Assembly (NCBI RefSeq): GCF_030182585.1
Contig: NZ_JARXOW010000001.1
Coordinates: 2,852,001 to 2,916,000 of the forward strand
Direction: 5' to 3'
DNA length: 64,000 nt
Source of the DNA: Pedobacter faecalis
GTDB taxonomy: Bacteria > Bacteroidota > Bacteroidia > Sphingobacteriales > Sphingobacteriaceae
In this document: piece after piece, positions 35,392 through 43,285 of the stretch
How the letters are laid out: each line of letters begins with the position of its first letter
Numbering within the stretch: the stretch's first letter is position 1
Notes under the pieces: model-generated
Told to the model about the DNA's origin: nothing
Seen by the model: only the letters and a program-made list of their open reading frames with translations
The model's database searches: none
Position numbers and translations under genes: made by a program

Positions 35392-37444
35392 CCGGAGCAG
35401 CTTTTTCCGATGGAGCATTTTCTCCGCCCGGTTTAGGTTTGGGAGGCGCTGCTTTCTTTGCGGCCGGTTTTGCAGCAGTTTTCGATTTGCCCCTTATGAC
35501 CTCCTGTTTGGATAGCGGCCTGAGTTCAGGCTTCCATATAAATCCCGTGAGAAAAATGTCCTCCTTCATCTCCTTAACCGGCATACTCAGGCCTTCGGCG
35601 TCCTTGATGGTGAGCAGATCCTGGATTTCCTTGTTCTTGAACAATATCTTGATGCGGGCACTCACGGTCTGACTCATGTCGGTATACACACTGTCCTTAT
35701 TCCGGCTGTAATACACGCTTTCGGCATTACCGTCCACAAACATATTGCGCAGCTCCCCGTCGTTGAAGAATGCGGTGATCAGTTTGCCCTTGATCTGATT
35801 GTGTTTGGCCGAATCGGCGTTGACATTTACCAGGAAAGCGTTTTCCAAGACCTGCAGGGTATTCAGCTTGTTGTTCTTCAGCCGCAGATACAGCGTGTCG
35901 CCCGCCTGCTGAGAGCCTTGCGACCATAGTATGGGCTTTCCGAACCAGCGCAGGGTAGAGTCGGCGCTTGCGTAGAACAAGGAGTCGGCCACGGCCTGCA
36001 TGTTCGATTTATATACCCTCACATTGCTGTAGGCTTTAATAGTTCGCGTCAGAATGGTATCTGCCGGGTTCACCACCGAATCTTTAGGAAGCTTCAGGGC
36101 ACCCACCTTTAAAGCACCACCTTTGGCCGTCACGCTGTCTTTCGTAAGGCTATCCTTTTTCAGACTGTCCGGACCTCTTAACTTCAGCAGGCTATCGGCT
36201 GCAACACTGTCCCTCAGCTTCGTGACTTTCAGCACGCTGTCTTTGGCTAAACTATCCCTCGTCACACTGTCGGGCACCGCCAGTGGCACCTTTTCTTTAT
36301 TCTTTGCGGCCTGCCTGCGTGCGGCGCGACTATTGGGCTTGGGCAGGGCCTTAGGTTTTTGTGCCTGGGGGAGTGGTTTGCTCTTAGGACTGGCCGGTGC
36401 TTTGCGTTTAGGCGGGGTCTCGCGTTCCTCATCGCTGCCCGCCTCGCCCAGTTCATTGTCTTTTTTCAGCACAGGAAAAGACAATAACTTCAGCGTTCCC
36501 TGTCTCACTTTTTGAGTCTCCAGCGTATCCGCACCCAGCCAGATGGTATCCGGCACCATCTTTTTATTAAGCGCTATAGAATCCTTGGTGCCCATGCCTA
36601 CATAGGCGTTACGTGTCACCACCGCGCGTTCATCGGCCTTATAGTAATAGCCCAGCTGACCATACAATACGGTCTTGTCGCTCGTATCCTGAAACACGAT
36701 ATTCCTCACCGCCTTGCCATAGCCCTTAATGCCGTCGTAGTACAAACTATCACCTTTCAGTGACTTTGCCGCATTGGTGTACAAGTTTCGTTTGCCAAAG
36801 TAGGCATACTCTGTCTTCGTGTTGTAAGCGCCGTTTTCGGTATATAGATTATCGTCTTTGCCTTTGATGTTTGTAGGGCCGTAAAAATAAGTCCAGTTGG
36901 TCGCTGTATTGTACCGCAGGGTATCCGAGGTGATGCGGGCCTTGGGCGTCACAACCACCACATTATACCGGAAATAAGCATCCCTGCTGTTTGAAAAATA
37001 GTAGCCGTTGGTACTGGTTAGCGTTACGTCTTTATTGACGATTTTGCCGCCATTAACGTACGTGCCGATTTTGGTGCCGAGGTTATAATCCAGAATGTTT
37101 GTTGTAAGCACCGACTCCTTGTCTACCATCCGCACATTATCGGTCAGGTGGGCATTTTTCGTATTGCCGTCATAGGTCAGGTAATCCGAATAGATGTTGA
37201 TCGTGTCGCCCTGTACAATGTGCACGTTGCGGTAGGCCTCAAACACGTTGCGCTCAGGGTAAAATACTGCGCTGTCGCAGCTTAGGGTAGCGTTTACATG
37301 GCGGAAAACCGGCTTGCGCAAATATGTGATGTCATTATCGGTGGTGCCACGCTCAGAAAACTGTAAGATGATCTTTGTTTTCTGCTGCGCAAGCATGCAA
37401 AACGGTAGGAACAATAAGATAAAGAAAAAGCGTATTTTCTGCAC
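35366..37444 (-). CDS. OstA/LptA-like organic-solvent-tolerance protein with DS-repeat linker
   Basis: Protein of 692 aa starting at a GTG (37444). Signal peptide ends near MLAQQ. An OstA-like beta-jellyroll runs from about 40 to 320, with repeating strands. A low-complexity Lys/Pro/Ala and DSL/KDSV-rich linker covers about 335-460, then a second OstA-like region covers about 465-655, and a Lys/Pro/Ala tail ends it. By family it helps carry or assemble lipopolysaccharide at the outer membrane. It shares a 29-bp divergent promoter region with tilS; the 3' end overlaps rdgB. Confidence 0.85.
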   Translation of the reverse strand: MQKIRFFFILLFLPFCMLAQQKTKIILQFSERGTTDNDITYLRKPVFRHVNATLSCDSAVFYPERNVFEAYRNVHIVQGDTINIYSDYLTYDGNTKNAHLTDNVRMVDKESVLTTNILDYNLGTKIGTYVNGGKIVNKDVTLTSTNGYYFSNSRDAYFRYNVVVVTPKARITSDTLRYNTATNWTYFYGPTNIKGKDDNLYTENGAYNTKTEYAYFGKRNLYTNAAKSLKGDSLYYDGIKGYGKAVRNIVFQDTSDKTVLYGQLGYYYKADERAVVTRNAYVGMGTKDSIALNKKMVPDTIWLGADTLETQKVRQGTLKLLSFPVLKKDNELGEAGSDEERETPPKRKAPASPKSKPLPQAQKPKALPKPNSRAARRQAAKNKEKVPLAVPDSVTRDSLAKDSVLKVTKLRDSVAADSLLKLRGPDSLKKDSLTKDSVTAKGGALKVGALKLPKDSVVNPADTILTRTIKAYSNVRVYKSNMQAVADSLFYASADSTLRWFGKPILWSQGSQQAGDTLYLRLKNNKLNTLQVLENAFLVNVNADSAKHNQIKGKLITAFFNDGELRNMFVDGNAESVYYSRNKDSVYTDMSQTVSARIKILFKNKEIQDLLTIKDAEGLSMPVKEMKEDIFLTGFIWKPELRPLSKQEVIRGKSKTAAKPAAKKAAPPKPKPGGENAPSEKAAPAKPPLKKQ

Positions 37445-37448
37445 TTTA

Positions 37449-37456
37449 CAAAGTTA
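37449..37456 (-). promoter_or_regulatory. -7 box of the OstA-like gene, probable leaderless start
   Basis: Minus-strand TAACTTTG ends 4 nt before the GTG start codon at 37444. It is 5 bp from the plus-strand tilS box, so the two RNA polymerase sites overlap. Confidence 0.6.
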
Positions 37457-37461
37457 ACTGT

Positions 37462-37469
37462 TATTTTTG
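37462..37469 (+). promoter_or_regulatory. tilS -7 box, probable leaderless start
   Basis: TATTTTTG matches TAnnTTTG and ends 4 nt before the tilS ATG at 37474. Any -33 element must lie inside the coding sequence of the divergent OstA-like gene. Confidence 0.6.
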
Positions 37470-37473
37470 AAAG

Positions 37474-38805
37474 ATGTTACCCCACCAGGATTTTAAACAA
37501 TACATCAGTTCTGAAGCACTTTTTTCGCCCCGGGAGCGCATACTGCTCGCCGTAAGCGGAGGCAAGGATTCCGTACTGATGACCCATCTGTTTAAACATG
37601 CTGGTTTCAACTTCGGTATAGCGCATTGCAACTTTAACCTGCGGTCCGACGAGTCGCAGCGCGACGAGCATTTCGTCAGGATGCTTGCCGCTACCCTGGA
37701 AGTTCCGTTCTTTGTAACGCAGTTCTCTACGAAAGCGTATGCAGCCGACCATAAAATATCTACCCAGATGGCCGCGCGATCGCTTCGCTATCAATGGTTT
37801 GAAGAACTCAGGCAGGCGGAAGGGTACGACTATGTAGCACTTGCGCATCATCAGGACGATGCCATGGAAACCGTTTTGCTTAACCTGACGCGAGGCACCG
37901 GCATTGCCGGTCTGCACGGGATCCAGGCAAAGCGGGACCGGCTGATCCGGCCCATGCTGTTCTTAAGCCGGGCGGAGATCGACAATATTATAGAGGACGA
38001 GGACATTGCCTATGTGGAGGATAGCTCAAATCAGGCCGACAACTACGCAAGGAACCGCATCAGGCATCAGGTTATTCCGGTATTAAAATCCATCAATCCC
38101 AAGCTGGAGCATACCTTCCAGCAAAACATGAGGCGTTTTGCAGAAACAGAGGAGGTTTTGCAACGGGTGCTAGAGGTCTTTAAAAAAGAGATCTTTGTAT
38201 ACTCCGGTGCGCAGGTGAGTATGTCGCTCGATAAGATCGCCGATTTGAAGCCCAAGCAGCTGCTGTTGTTTGAGCTACTCCGGCCCTATGGCTTCACGGA
38301 AAGTGTAGTGGCCGACCTGATCAATTCCCTAAATCATCCGCATACCGGCGCGTCTTTTTATGGGGCAGGTTATGTGCTGGTGGTCGACCGCAACCGCCTG
38401 ATCCTGGAGCCGATGCCTTCTGCAAAACCAACGGTTACCTTTATTCACGCGCATGACACGGAGGTGAGTTATCTCGAGCGGGTGATCAGCATGCAGACCT
38501 ATCCATATGGATGCATTGAGCGTGATGAAAACGCTGCTTCGGTTGACGCGGGAAAGCTGATCTATCCATTGGTGCTGCGCAGCTGGCAGCAGGGCGATCG
38601 GTTCAAACCACTTGGCTTAACGGGTTTTAAAAAGCTGAGTGACTTTTTTATTTCCCAAAAAATTCCACTCACGCAAAAGGCGAGCGTGCCGCTGCTTGTA
38701 AATGGCAATGGAGAGATCATCTGGGTGGCGGGCTACAGGCAGGACGACCGTTTTAAGGTGGTGGCCCATACGCGTCAGACCATCGTATTCAGGCTTAATG
38801 ATTAG
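37474..38805 (+). CDS. tilS: tRNA(Ile)-lysidine synthase
   Basis: Protein of 443 aa. N-terminal PP-loop ATPase with AVSGGKDSVLM, then NFNLRSDESQRDEHFV, AHHQDDAMETVLLNLTRGTG and the substrate-binding region. C-terminal TilS domain with the LRSWQQGDRFKPLGLTGFKKLSDFF motif. It places lysidine at the wobble position of tRNA-Ile(CAU) and is essential in bacteria. It is divergent from the OstA-like gene with 29 bp between start codons. Confidence 0.97.
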   Translation: MLPHQDFKQYISSEALFSPRERILLAVSGGKDSVLMTHLFKHAGFNFGIAHCNFNLRSDESQRDEHFVRMLAATLEVPFFVTQFSTKAYAADHKISTQMAARSLRYQWFEELRQAEGYDYVALAHHQDDAMETVLLNLTRGTGIAGLHGIQAKRDRLIRPMLFLSRAEIDNIIEDEDIAYVEDSSNQADNYARNRIRHQVIPVLKSINPKLEHTFQQNMRRFAETEEVLQRVLEVFKKEIFVYSGAQVSMSLDKIADLKPKQLLLFELLRPYGFTESVVADLINSLNHPHTGASFYGAGYVLVVDRNRLILEPMPSAKPTVTFIHAHDTEVSYLERVISMQTYPYGCIERDENAASVDAGKLIYPLVLRSWQQGDRFKPLGLTGFKKLSDFFISQKIPLTQKASVPLLVNGNGEIIWVAGYRQDDRFKVVAHTRQTIVFRLND

Positions 38806-38847
38806 GAAGCCGATAAAAAAAGCTAACTTTATGCAAAATTAAATTAA

Positions 38848-39342
38848 ATGGCACACCGTTACGCTTTCTTCGAGAAACAGTACGTGGGGCGCGACTATAT
38901 CCGTACTTGCATCCGGCTTATTATGGCCGCCTTCTGTTTCGCTGCCTATGTTTATGAGCGCGATAGGGACCGCACGCAGGATCTTTTCCTGGTTGTTGGG
39001 TTCGGCATCATCGGAGTATCTATTGCGCTGATGTTCGTGATACACTATAAAACCACGATAGGCGACAATCAGCTCACGATTTCCGGCTTATGGCCTACCA
39101 AGAAGGTGGTGATAGATCTGGATACCATCGTTAACGTACGTAAAGACACCTACAGCCGATATTTTTTCAATAATCCAGTTTACAACCTGCACCGTAAAGG
39201 CAGCCTGCGTTTTTATTCTTCCGGCAAGGACGCGGTGGTACTTACGGATGCCACCGGGTTTGAATATTATATCGGTACCCAGCGGCCCAATGAGATGTTT
39301 CTCGTGATTCAGGCGGAGATTGAAAAGCACGCCAAAAGCTGA
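38848..39342 (+). CDS. Small membrane protein with PH-like C-terminal domain
   Basis: Protein of 164 aa. Two hydrophobic helices lie at about 20-36 and 47-66 with a charged loop between (YERDRDRTQD). The C-terminal 95 residues form a beta-rich domain resembling bacterial PH folds (TTIGDNQLTISGLWPTKKVV, GFEYYIGTQRPNEMFLVIQ). No catalytic residues. Function unknown. A near -7 match (TAACTTTA) lies about 18 nt upstream of the ATG. Confidence 0.75.
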   Translation: MAHRYAFFEKQYVGRDYIRTCIRLIMAAFCFAAYVYERDRDRTQDLFLVVGFGIIGVSIALMFVIHYKTTIGDNQLTISGLWPTKKVVIDLDTIVNVRKDTYSRYFFNNPVYNLHRKGSLRFYSSGKDAVVLTDATGFEYYIGTQRPNEMFLVIQAEIEKHAKS

Positions 39343-39413
39343 GGTAAATAATTGCATTAGTTTAACACAAAGCTCGTTTTAAGTGCAGTACTTTGCGTCG
39401 TAAAATCACGTGA

Positions 39414-40559
39414 ATGAAAATAGGGATTGTATGTTACCCCACCTTTGGCGGTAGCGGCGTTGTCGCAACGGAACTGGGTAAGGCTCTTGCTGGTGAAGGA
39501 CATCAGGTACATTTTATTACATACAGTCAGCCAGCGCGGCTAGACTTTTTTTCAGCAAATCTTTTTTACCACGAAGTTTCGGTCCGCGATTATCCGCTGT
39601 TCGATTACGCACCCTATGAGTCGGCCCTGGCTAGTAAGCTGGTCGACGTGGTCCGCTTCGAGAACCTGGACATTTTGCACGTGCATTACGCCATCCCTCA
39701 TGCTTCGGCGGCTTTTATGGCCAAGCAGATCCTGGAAACGTATGGCATCAACATCCCGATCGTGACCACCCTGCATGGTACCGACATTACCCTTGTGGGC
39801 AAAGATCCTACCTATAAGCCGGTGGTGACCTTCTCGATCAACAAATCGGACGGTGTAACCGCCGTCTCGCAAAGTCTGAAAGACGATACGCACCAGCATT
39901 TCGAAATCAATACCGAAATCCGCGTCATCCACAACTTCATCGATTTTTCCAGGTTCAGCTTAAAGCCAAAGGACCATTTCAAAAAGGCTATCGCGCCAAA
40001 TAATGAACGCATACTCATCCATACCTCCAATTTCAGGAAGGTAAAGCGTACGGCGGATGTGATACGTATGTTTGAGAAGATACTGGCTAAAGTTCCCTCT
40101 AAATTGCTTATGGTGGGCGACGGACCGGAACGCGCATATGATGAACAGCTTTGCCGCAGCCTGAACATTGGCGAACACGTGCGTTTTCTGGGTAAACAGG
40201 ATGCTATAGAAGAGATTTTATCCGTGTCGGATCTTTTCCTGATGCCTTCTGAATCTGAGAGCTTTGGTTTGGCAGCACTCGAAGCACTGGCCTGTAAGGT
40301 TCCAGCCATTACCTCGAATGCAGGTGGTTTACCCGAACTCAATATTGACGGTTACTGCGGCTATATGAGCAGCGTGGGCGATGTAGATGATATGGCCGCG
40401 AAAGCCATTAGTATACTTGAAAACGACGATGTGCTAAAACAGTTTAAAGAAAATGCTTTTGCCAGGGCCAAGGAGTTTGACCTGAAAAAGATACTTCCGA
40501 AATACGTAGAATATTACGAGCAGGTGATTGCCGAATCACATCAGTTGAAAAACGCTTAG
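39414..40559 (+). CDS. bshA: N-acetyl-alpha-D-glucosaminyl L-malate synthase BshA
   Basis: Protein of 381 aa, a GT4-type glycosyltransferase with the BshA signature at the N-terminus (KIGIVCYPTFGGSGVVATEL), the HYAIPHASAAFMAKQI motif, TLHGTDITLVG, and a GT4 EX7E region (ESESFGLAALEALACKVP). It makes GlcNAc-malate from UDP-GlcNAc and L-malate, the first step of bacillithiol synthesis in the cytoplasm. A YtxJ-like bacillithiol redox protein lies at 51.8 kb, supporting this pathway. bshB and bshC are not in the window. It is convergent with the lactonase, 2 bp between stops. Confidence 0.96.
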   Translation: MKIGIVCYPTFGGSGVVATELGKALAGEGHQVHFITYSQPARLDFFSANLFYHEVSVRDYPLFDYAPYESALASKLVDVVRFENLDILHVHYAIPHASAAFMAKQILETYGINIPIVTTLHGTDITLVGKDPTYKPVVTFSINKSDGVTAVSQSLKDDTHQHFEINTEIRVIHNFIDFSRFSLKPKDHFKKAIAPNNERILIHTSNFRKVKRTADVIRMFEKILAKVPSKLLMVGDGPERAYDEQLCRSLNIGEHVRFLGKQDAIEEILSVSDLFLMPSESESFGLAALEALACKVPAITSNAGGLPELNIDGYCGYMSSVGDVDDMAAKAISILENDDVLKQFKENAFARAKEFDLKKILPKYVEYYEQVIAESHQLKNA

Positions 40560-40561
40560 GC

Positions 40562-41674
40562 TTAATCGCCTGTAAACAGCACGCATGAAGGTGCGCCCAC
40601 AGCGATACGCTTGCCCGTGTCCTTAAGGTCGCCGCTCTTTGCATCTCTTTCGAACACGACAACCATATCGCTCTGCTGGTTGGCCACGAGCAGGTATTTG
40701 CCGGTAGGGTCAAGCGTAAAATTCCTGGGCTCTTTACCCATAGTGCTTACCAGTTTCCTTTTGGTCAGCCGGCCGCCTTCGCCTACTGCAAAGATGGCAA
40801 TTTTATTTTCAGAACCCCGGTTACTCGCGTACAGAAAGCGCCCGTCGGGAGAAAGGTGAATATCCGCACCGCCGTTCTCACCCAGGAAGTTGTCGCCGTT
40901 CATGTTTACTTCCTGCAGAGGCTTCAAAATTCCATTTGCGTAAGACAGTACCGTAATGCCGCCGTCAAGTTCATGTATGAGGTAGGCATAATCGCCTCCG
41001 GCATTAAATACAAGGTGGCGCGGGCCTGCGCCCGGCGTAATAGAAAGGCTTTGGTGAGCGGTAAGCACCAGACCTGTATCTACCGGGTTATACTGATAAA
41101 GGTATACTTTGTCGGTACCCAGATCATTCACCACCACATATTTACCATCGGGCGTAAACTGCACCATGTGTACGTGGCTGCTTTCCTGCCGTTCCTGGTT
41201 AACGCTGCTGCCTTCATGCTGTATCCGCTGCTTGAGCTTGCCCAGGCTGCCATCGGCCGCAATTTCAAATACAGACATACTGCCGCCGGTATAATTTGCA
41301 GTAATCACATGCCTGCCGTCCGAAATCACATAACAAGGGTCGGCCCCTTCCGTAGGCAGCTTGTTCAGAAAGTTAAGCTGCTGCAGGCTCCGGTTATAGG
41401 AAAAAGCACTCGCGGCGCTGGTTTCCCCGGTTTCATTTACGGCATACACAAACCTGTTATCCCGGCTCAAAGTAAGGTAGCTCGGGTTATCAACACCTTT
41501 AGCTACGCCCTTTTGCACAGCTTCACCGGTCTCAGGATCGAATTCAAAAATATAGATCCCTTCACTCTTACCTGTATTGGTATAGGTACCCGTCAACAGG
41601 GTAAAACCTTTCTTCTGACTGTAACCTTGCATACTCGTGATGATTATCGCAATAAGAACAAGGCCGGTTTTCAT
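40562..41674 (-). CDS. Secreted lactonase family beta-propeller (6-phosphogluconolactonase-like)
   Basis: Protein of 370 aa with a signal peptide (MKTGLVLIAIIITSMQGYSQ). Seven-bladed propeller repeats with motifs typical of Pgl-like lactonases: GTYTNTGKSEGIYIFEF, YAVNETG, GADPCYVISDGRHVITANY, GAGPRHLVFNAGGDYAYLIHEL and NFTLDPTGKYLLVANQ. By family it would hydrolyse 6-phosphogluconolactone, but the export signal suggests another extracytoplasmic lactone. It starts 7 bp after the pseudouridine synthase stop, so the two probably share a transcript. Confidence 0.9.
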   Translation of the reverse strand: MKTGLVLIAIIITSMQGYSQKKGFTLLTGTYTNTGKSEGIYIFEFDPETGEAVQKGVAKGVDNPSYLTLSRDNRFVYAVNETGETSAASAFSYNRSLQQLNFLNKLPTEGADPCYVISDGRHVITANYTGGSMSVFEIAADGSLGKLKQRIQHEGSSVNQERQESSHVHMVQFTPDGKYVVVNDLGTDKVYLYQYNPVDTGLVLTAHQSLSITPGAGPRHLVFNAGGDYAYLIHELDGGITVLSYANGILKPLQEVNMNGDNFLGENGGADIHLSPDGRFLYASNRGSENKIAIFAVGEGGRLTKRKLVSTMGKEPRNFTLDPTGKYLLVANQQSDMVVVFERDAKSGDLKDTGKRIAVGAPSCVLFTGD

Positions 41675-41681
41675 TTGGTTT

Positions 41682-42857
41682 TTATTTTATCAGGTGTTTA
41701 ATCTGGATCAGTTCATGCTCTTCCAGGAAGCGCCATTTGCCCCTCGGCAGATCTTTCTTCGTCAGGTTACCGTAAACCACACGGTCGAGTTTTACCACAT
41801 CGTAACCAAGATGCTCAAAAATCCGGCGTACAATGCGGTTTTTGCCACTATGTATCTGTATGCCGATTTCCTTTTTCGATGCACCGGTTACATATGATAC
41901 CGAGTCAGGTTTAATGAAGCCGTCCTCCAGCTCCAGTCCGAACTGAATCTTATTCATATCGCCCTGCGAAAGGTTACGGTTTAGTTCTACATGATAGATT
42001 TTCGTAATGCCGTTTTTAGGATGCGAAAGCTTGTCTGCCAGTTCACCATCGTTCGTCATCAGCAAAAGCCCTGTGGTATTGCGGTCGAGGCGCCCAACCG
42101 GGTAAATCCGCTCCCGGCTTGCCTTTTCCACGAGGTGCATCACGGTACGGCGCTCCTGCGGATCGTCGGTAGTGGTAATATAATCTTTAGGTTTGTTGAG
42201 CAATACATAAACCTTTTTTTCGCGTTTCAGCAATTCGCCGTTGTACTTTACAACGTCTTTTCTCGGGTCTACCTTAAAGCCAAGCTCTGATACTACGTCG
42301 CCATTTACCGAAATGACTCCCGCGGTAATCAGTTCATCGGCCTTACGGCGCGAGCAAATACCGGAATTGGCGATGTACCTGTTCAGGCGGATCAACCCAT
42401 CGTCTTTCGCGGCAACATTCTTCCGGCCCCGCAGGTTAGGTCCGTTGTCTATGCGCTCACCTTTATCATGGCCGCCGTAAGGTTTTCTGAAATCACGGCG
42501 TTCTGAGCGCTCAGGGCGGTTCTCACGCGGACCTCTTTCCTGCTGGTCTCTCGAAAATGATCTTGGATTTCCTGATGCCGTTTCCCTTTTCCTGAACGGA
42601 CGGCTGTCTGCAAACTTAGGGCCTTCTGTTTTCCTGTCTCCGAATTTTCCGGCGGGTTTATCTTCAAACTTTCTGCCTGGCTTATCTTCAAACTTCCTGG
42701 CCGGTTTATCTTCGAATTTCCGGCCTGGTTTATCTTCAAATTTTCTTGAAGGCGCTCTGCCTTCTGTACGTTTTCCCTCTGCTCTTCTTCCTTCAGCACT
42801 GCGGCTTCCCGCTTTGGACTTGTCATCCCGACTGTTCCTTTTGTTGTTATTTACCAT
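41682..42857 (-). CDS. Pseudouridine synthase (RsuA/RluB family) with low-complexity N-terminal extension
   Basis: Protein of 391 aa. Residues 1-145 are a disordered, highly charged extension holding tandem repeats of the type RKFEDKPG and several Arg/Lys-rich segments. Then comes an S4 domain (about 150-210, LNRYIANSGICSRRKADELI) and the catalytic domain with GRLDRNTTGLLLMTNDGEL, where Asp is the nucleophile. By family it modifies 23S or 16S rRNA; the basic tail probably helps bind RNA. A -7 box TAACTTTG sits at 42890-42897, 32 nt upstream. Confidence 0.95.
   Translation of the reverse strand: MVNNNKRNSRDDKSKAGSRSAEGRRAEGKRTEGRAPSRKFEDKPGRKFEDKPARKFEDKPGRKFEDKPAGKFGDRKTEGPKFADSRPFRKRETASGNPRSFSRDQQERGPRENRPERSERRDFRKPYGGHDKGERIDNGPNLRGRKNVAAKDDGLIRLNRYIANSGICSRRKADELITAGVISVNGDVVSELGFKVDPRKDVVKYNGELLKREKKVYVLLNKPKDYITTTDDPQERRTVMHLVEKASRERIYPVGRLDRNTTGLLLMTNDGELADKLSHPKNGITKIYHVELNRNLSQGDMNKIQFGLELEDGFIKPDSVSYVTGASKKEIGIQIHSGKNRIVRRIFEHLGYDVVKLDRVVYGNLTKKDLPRGKWRFLEEHELIQIKHLIK
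42641..42745 (-). repeat. 24-bp tandem repeat inside the pseudouridine synthase gene
   Basis: Just over four imperfect 24-bp units encode repeated RKFEDKP(G/A) octapeptides (residues about 38-74). Third-position differences between copies show the repeat has aged but the protein motif is kept. Copy number may vary between strains. Confidence 0.85.
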
Positions 42858-42889
42858 GGTACGCTTTTATCCGCAAAAACATGCGGCCA

Positions 42890-42897
42890 CAAAGTTA
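42890..42897 (-). promoter_or_regulatory. -7 box of the pseudouridine synthase gene
   Basis: Minus-strand TAACTTTG, 32 nt before the ATG. The leader contains a small stem CCGC/GCGG (42871-42886). Confidence 0.5.
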
Positions 42898-42956
42898 CCA
42901 AAAAAGCAGCATAACCGGGTATTGTTTTTGGATTAGTTCGCAGTAAGCATGCACAG

Positions 42957-42973
42957 CGGGTTTACATAACCCG
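42957..42973. repeat. Short inverted repeat
   Basis: CGGGTT (42957-42962) and AACCCG (42968-42973) with a 5-nt loop. No T-tract follows on either strand, so it is not an obvious terminator. Confidence 0.5.
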
Positions 42974-43017
42974 GAGAAAGTGTCTCACTAGCTTAGGTTA
43001 CTCAGGCCATTGGGAGG

Positions 43018-43060
43018 GGTTTGGTATACCCTAAGGGGTCATGCAAAGGTATAGCAAACC
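43018..43060. repeat. Long interrupted inverted repeat
   Basis: GGTTTG-G-TATACC (43018-43030) pairs with GGTATA-G-CAAACC (43048-43060): 12 of 13 positions match, with one G/G mismatch, around a 17-nt loop. One arm contains a minus-strand -7-like TACCTTTG (43044-43051). It may be a regulator binding site or the stem of a small RNA. Confidence 0.65.
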
Positions 43061-43182
43061 TAACTCAAACCCTGCGCAAACACGTTTTGAAGCGGGCCTT
43101 TTTGCGGCGTTTTTGTTGCCGAAACAGGTCGTTTTCCCGAACCATGCGAGAGCAAAATAAAATCGGCCTTTATGGCGGTTTA

Positions 43183-43201
43183 AACTGCGTTTTTGGCAGT
43201 T
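43183..43201. repeat. Short inverted repeat
   Basis: AACTGC (43183-43188) and GCAGTT (43196-43201) with a 7-nt loop, followed by AT-rich sequence just upstream of the lytic transglycosylase promoter. Confidence 0.45.
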
Positions 43202-43215
43202 AATTTCGTAATTGC

Positions 43216-43246
43216 TTGGTAATAAGGTTTGTATGCCGTATATTTG
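43216..43246 (+). promoter_or_regulatory. Lytic transglycosylase promoter
   Basis: TTG at 43216-43218, a 20-nt spacer, then TATATTTG at 43239-43246. It is the best complete -33/-7 pair in the window. Transcription would begin near 43250, giving a leader of about 35 nt. Confidence 0.65.
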
Positions 43247-43275
43247 CAGGCGTTTTATATTGTTAAACCCTAAAG

Positions 43276-43282
43276 AAGGAGG
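43276..43282 (+). promoter_or_regulatory. Strong Shine-Dalgarno site of the lytic transglycosylase gene
   Basis: AAGGAGG ends 3 nt before the ATG at 43286. Such a strong site is rare in this genome, where most genes have none that is recognisable. Confidence 0.75.
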
Positions 43283-43285
43283 AAG

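Larger units (their letters stand above)
42858..43285. other. 428-bp stretch between the pseudouridine synthase and lytic transglycosylase genes
   Basis: It holds the divergent promoters of the two genes and several inverted repeats (42957-42973, 43018-43060 and 43183-43201, listed separately), but no reading frame that looks like a gene and no tRNA. A further minus-strand TACCTTTG at 43044-43051 could start a longer transcript. An uncharacterised small RNA is possible. Confidence 0.6.

Noticed and set aside
40856..41701. Open frame of 281 codons opposite the lactonase
   Set aside because: Antisense shadow of a well supported beta-propeller gene.
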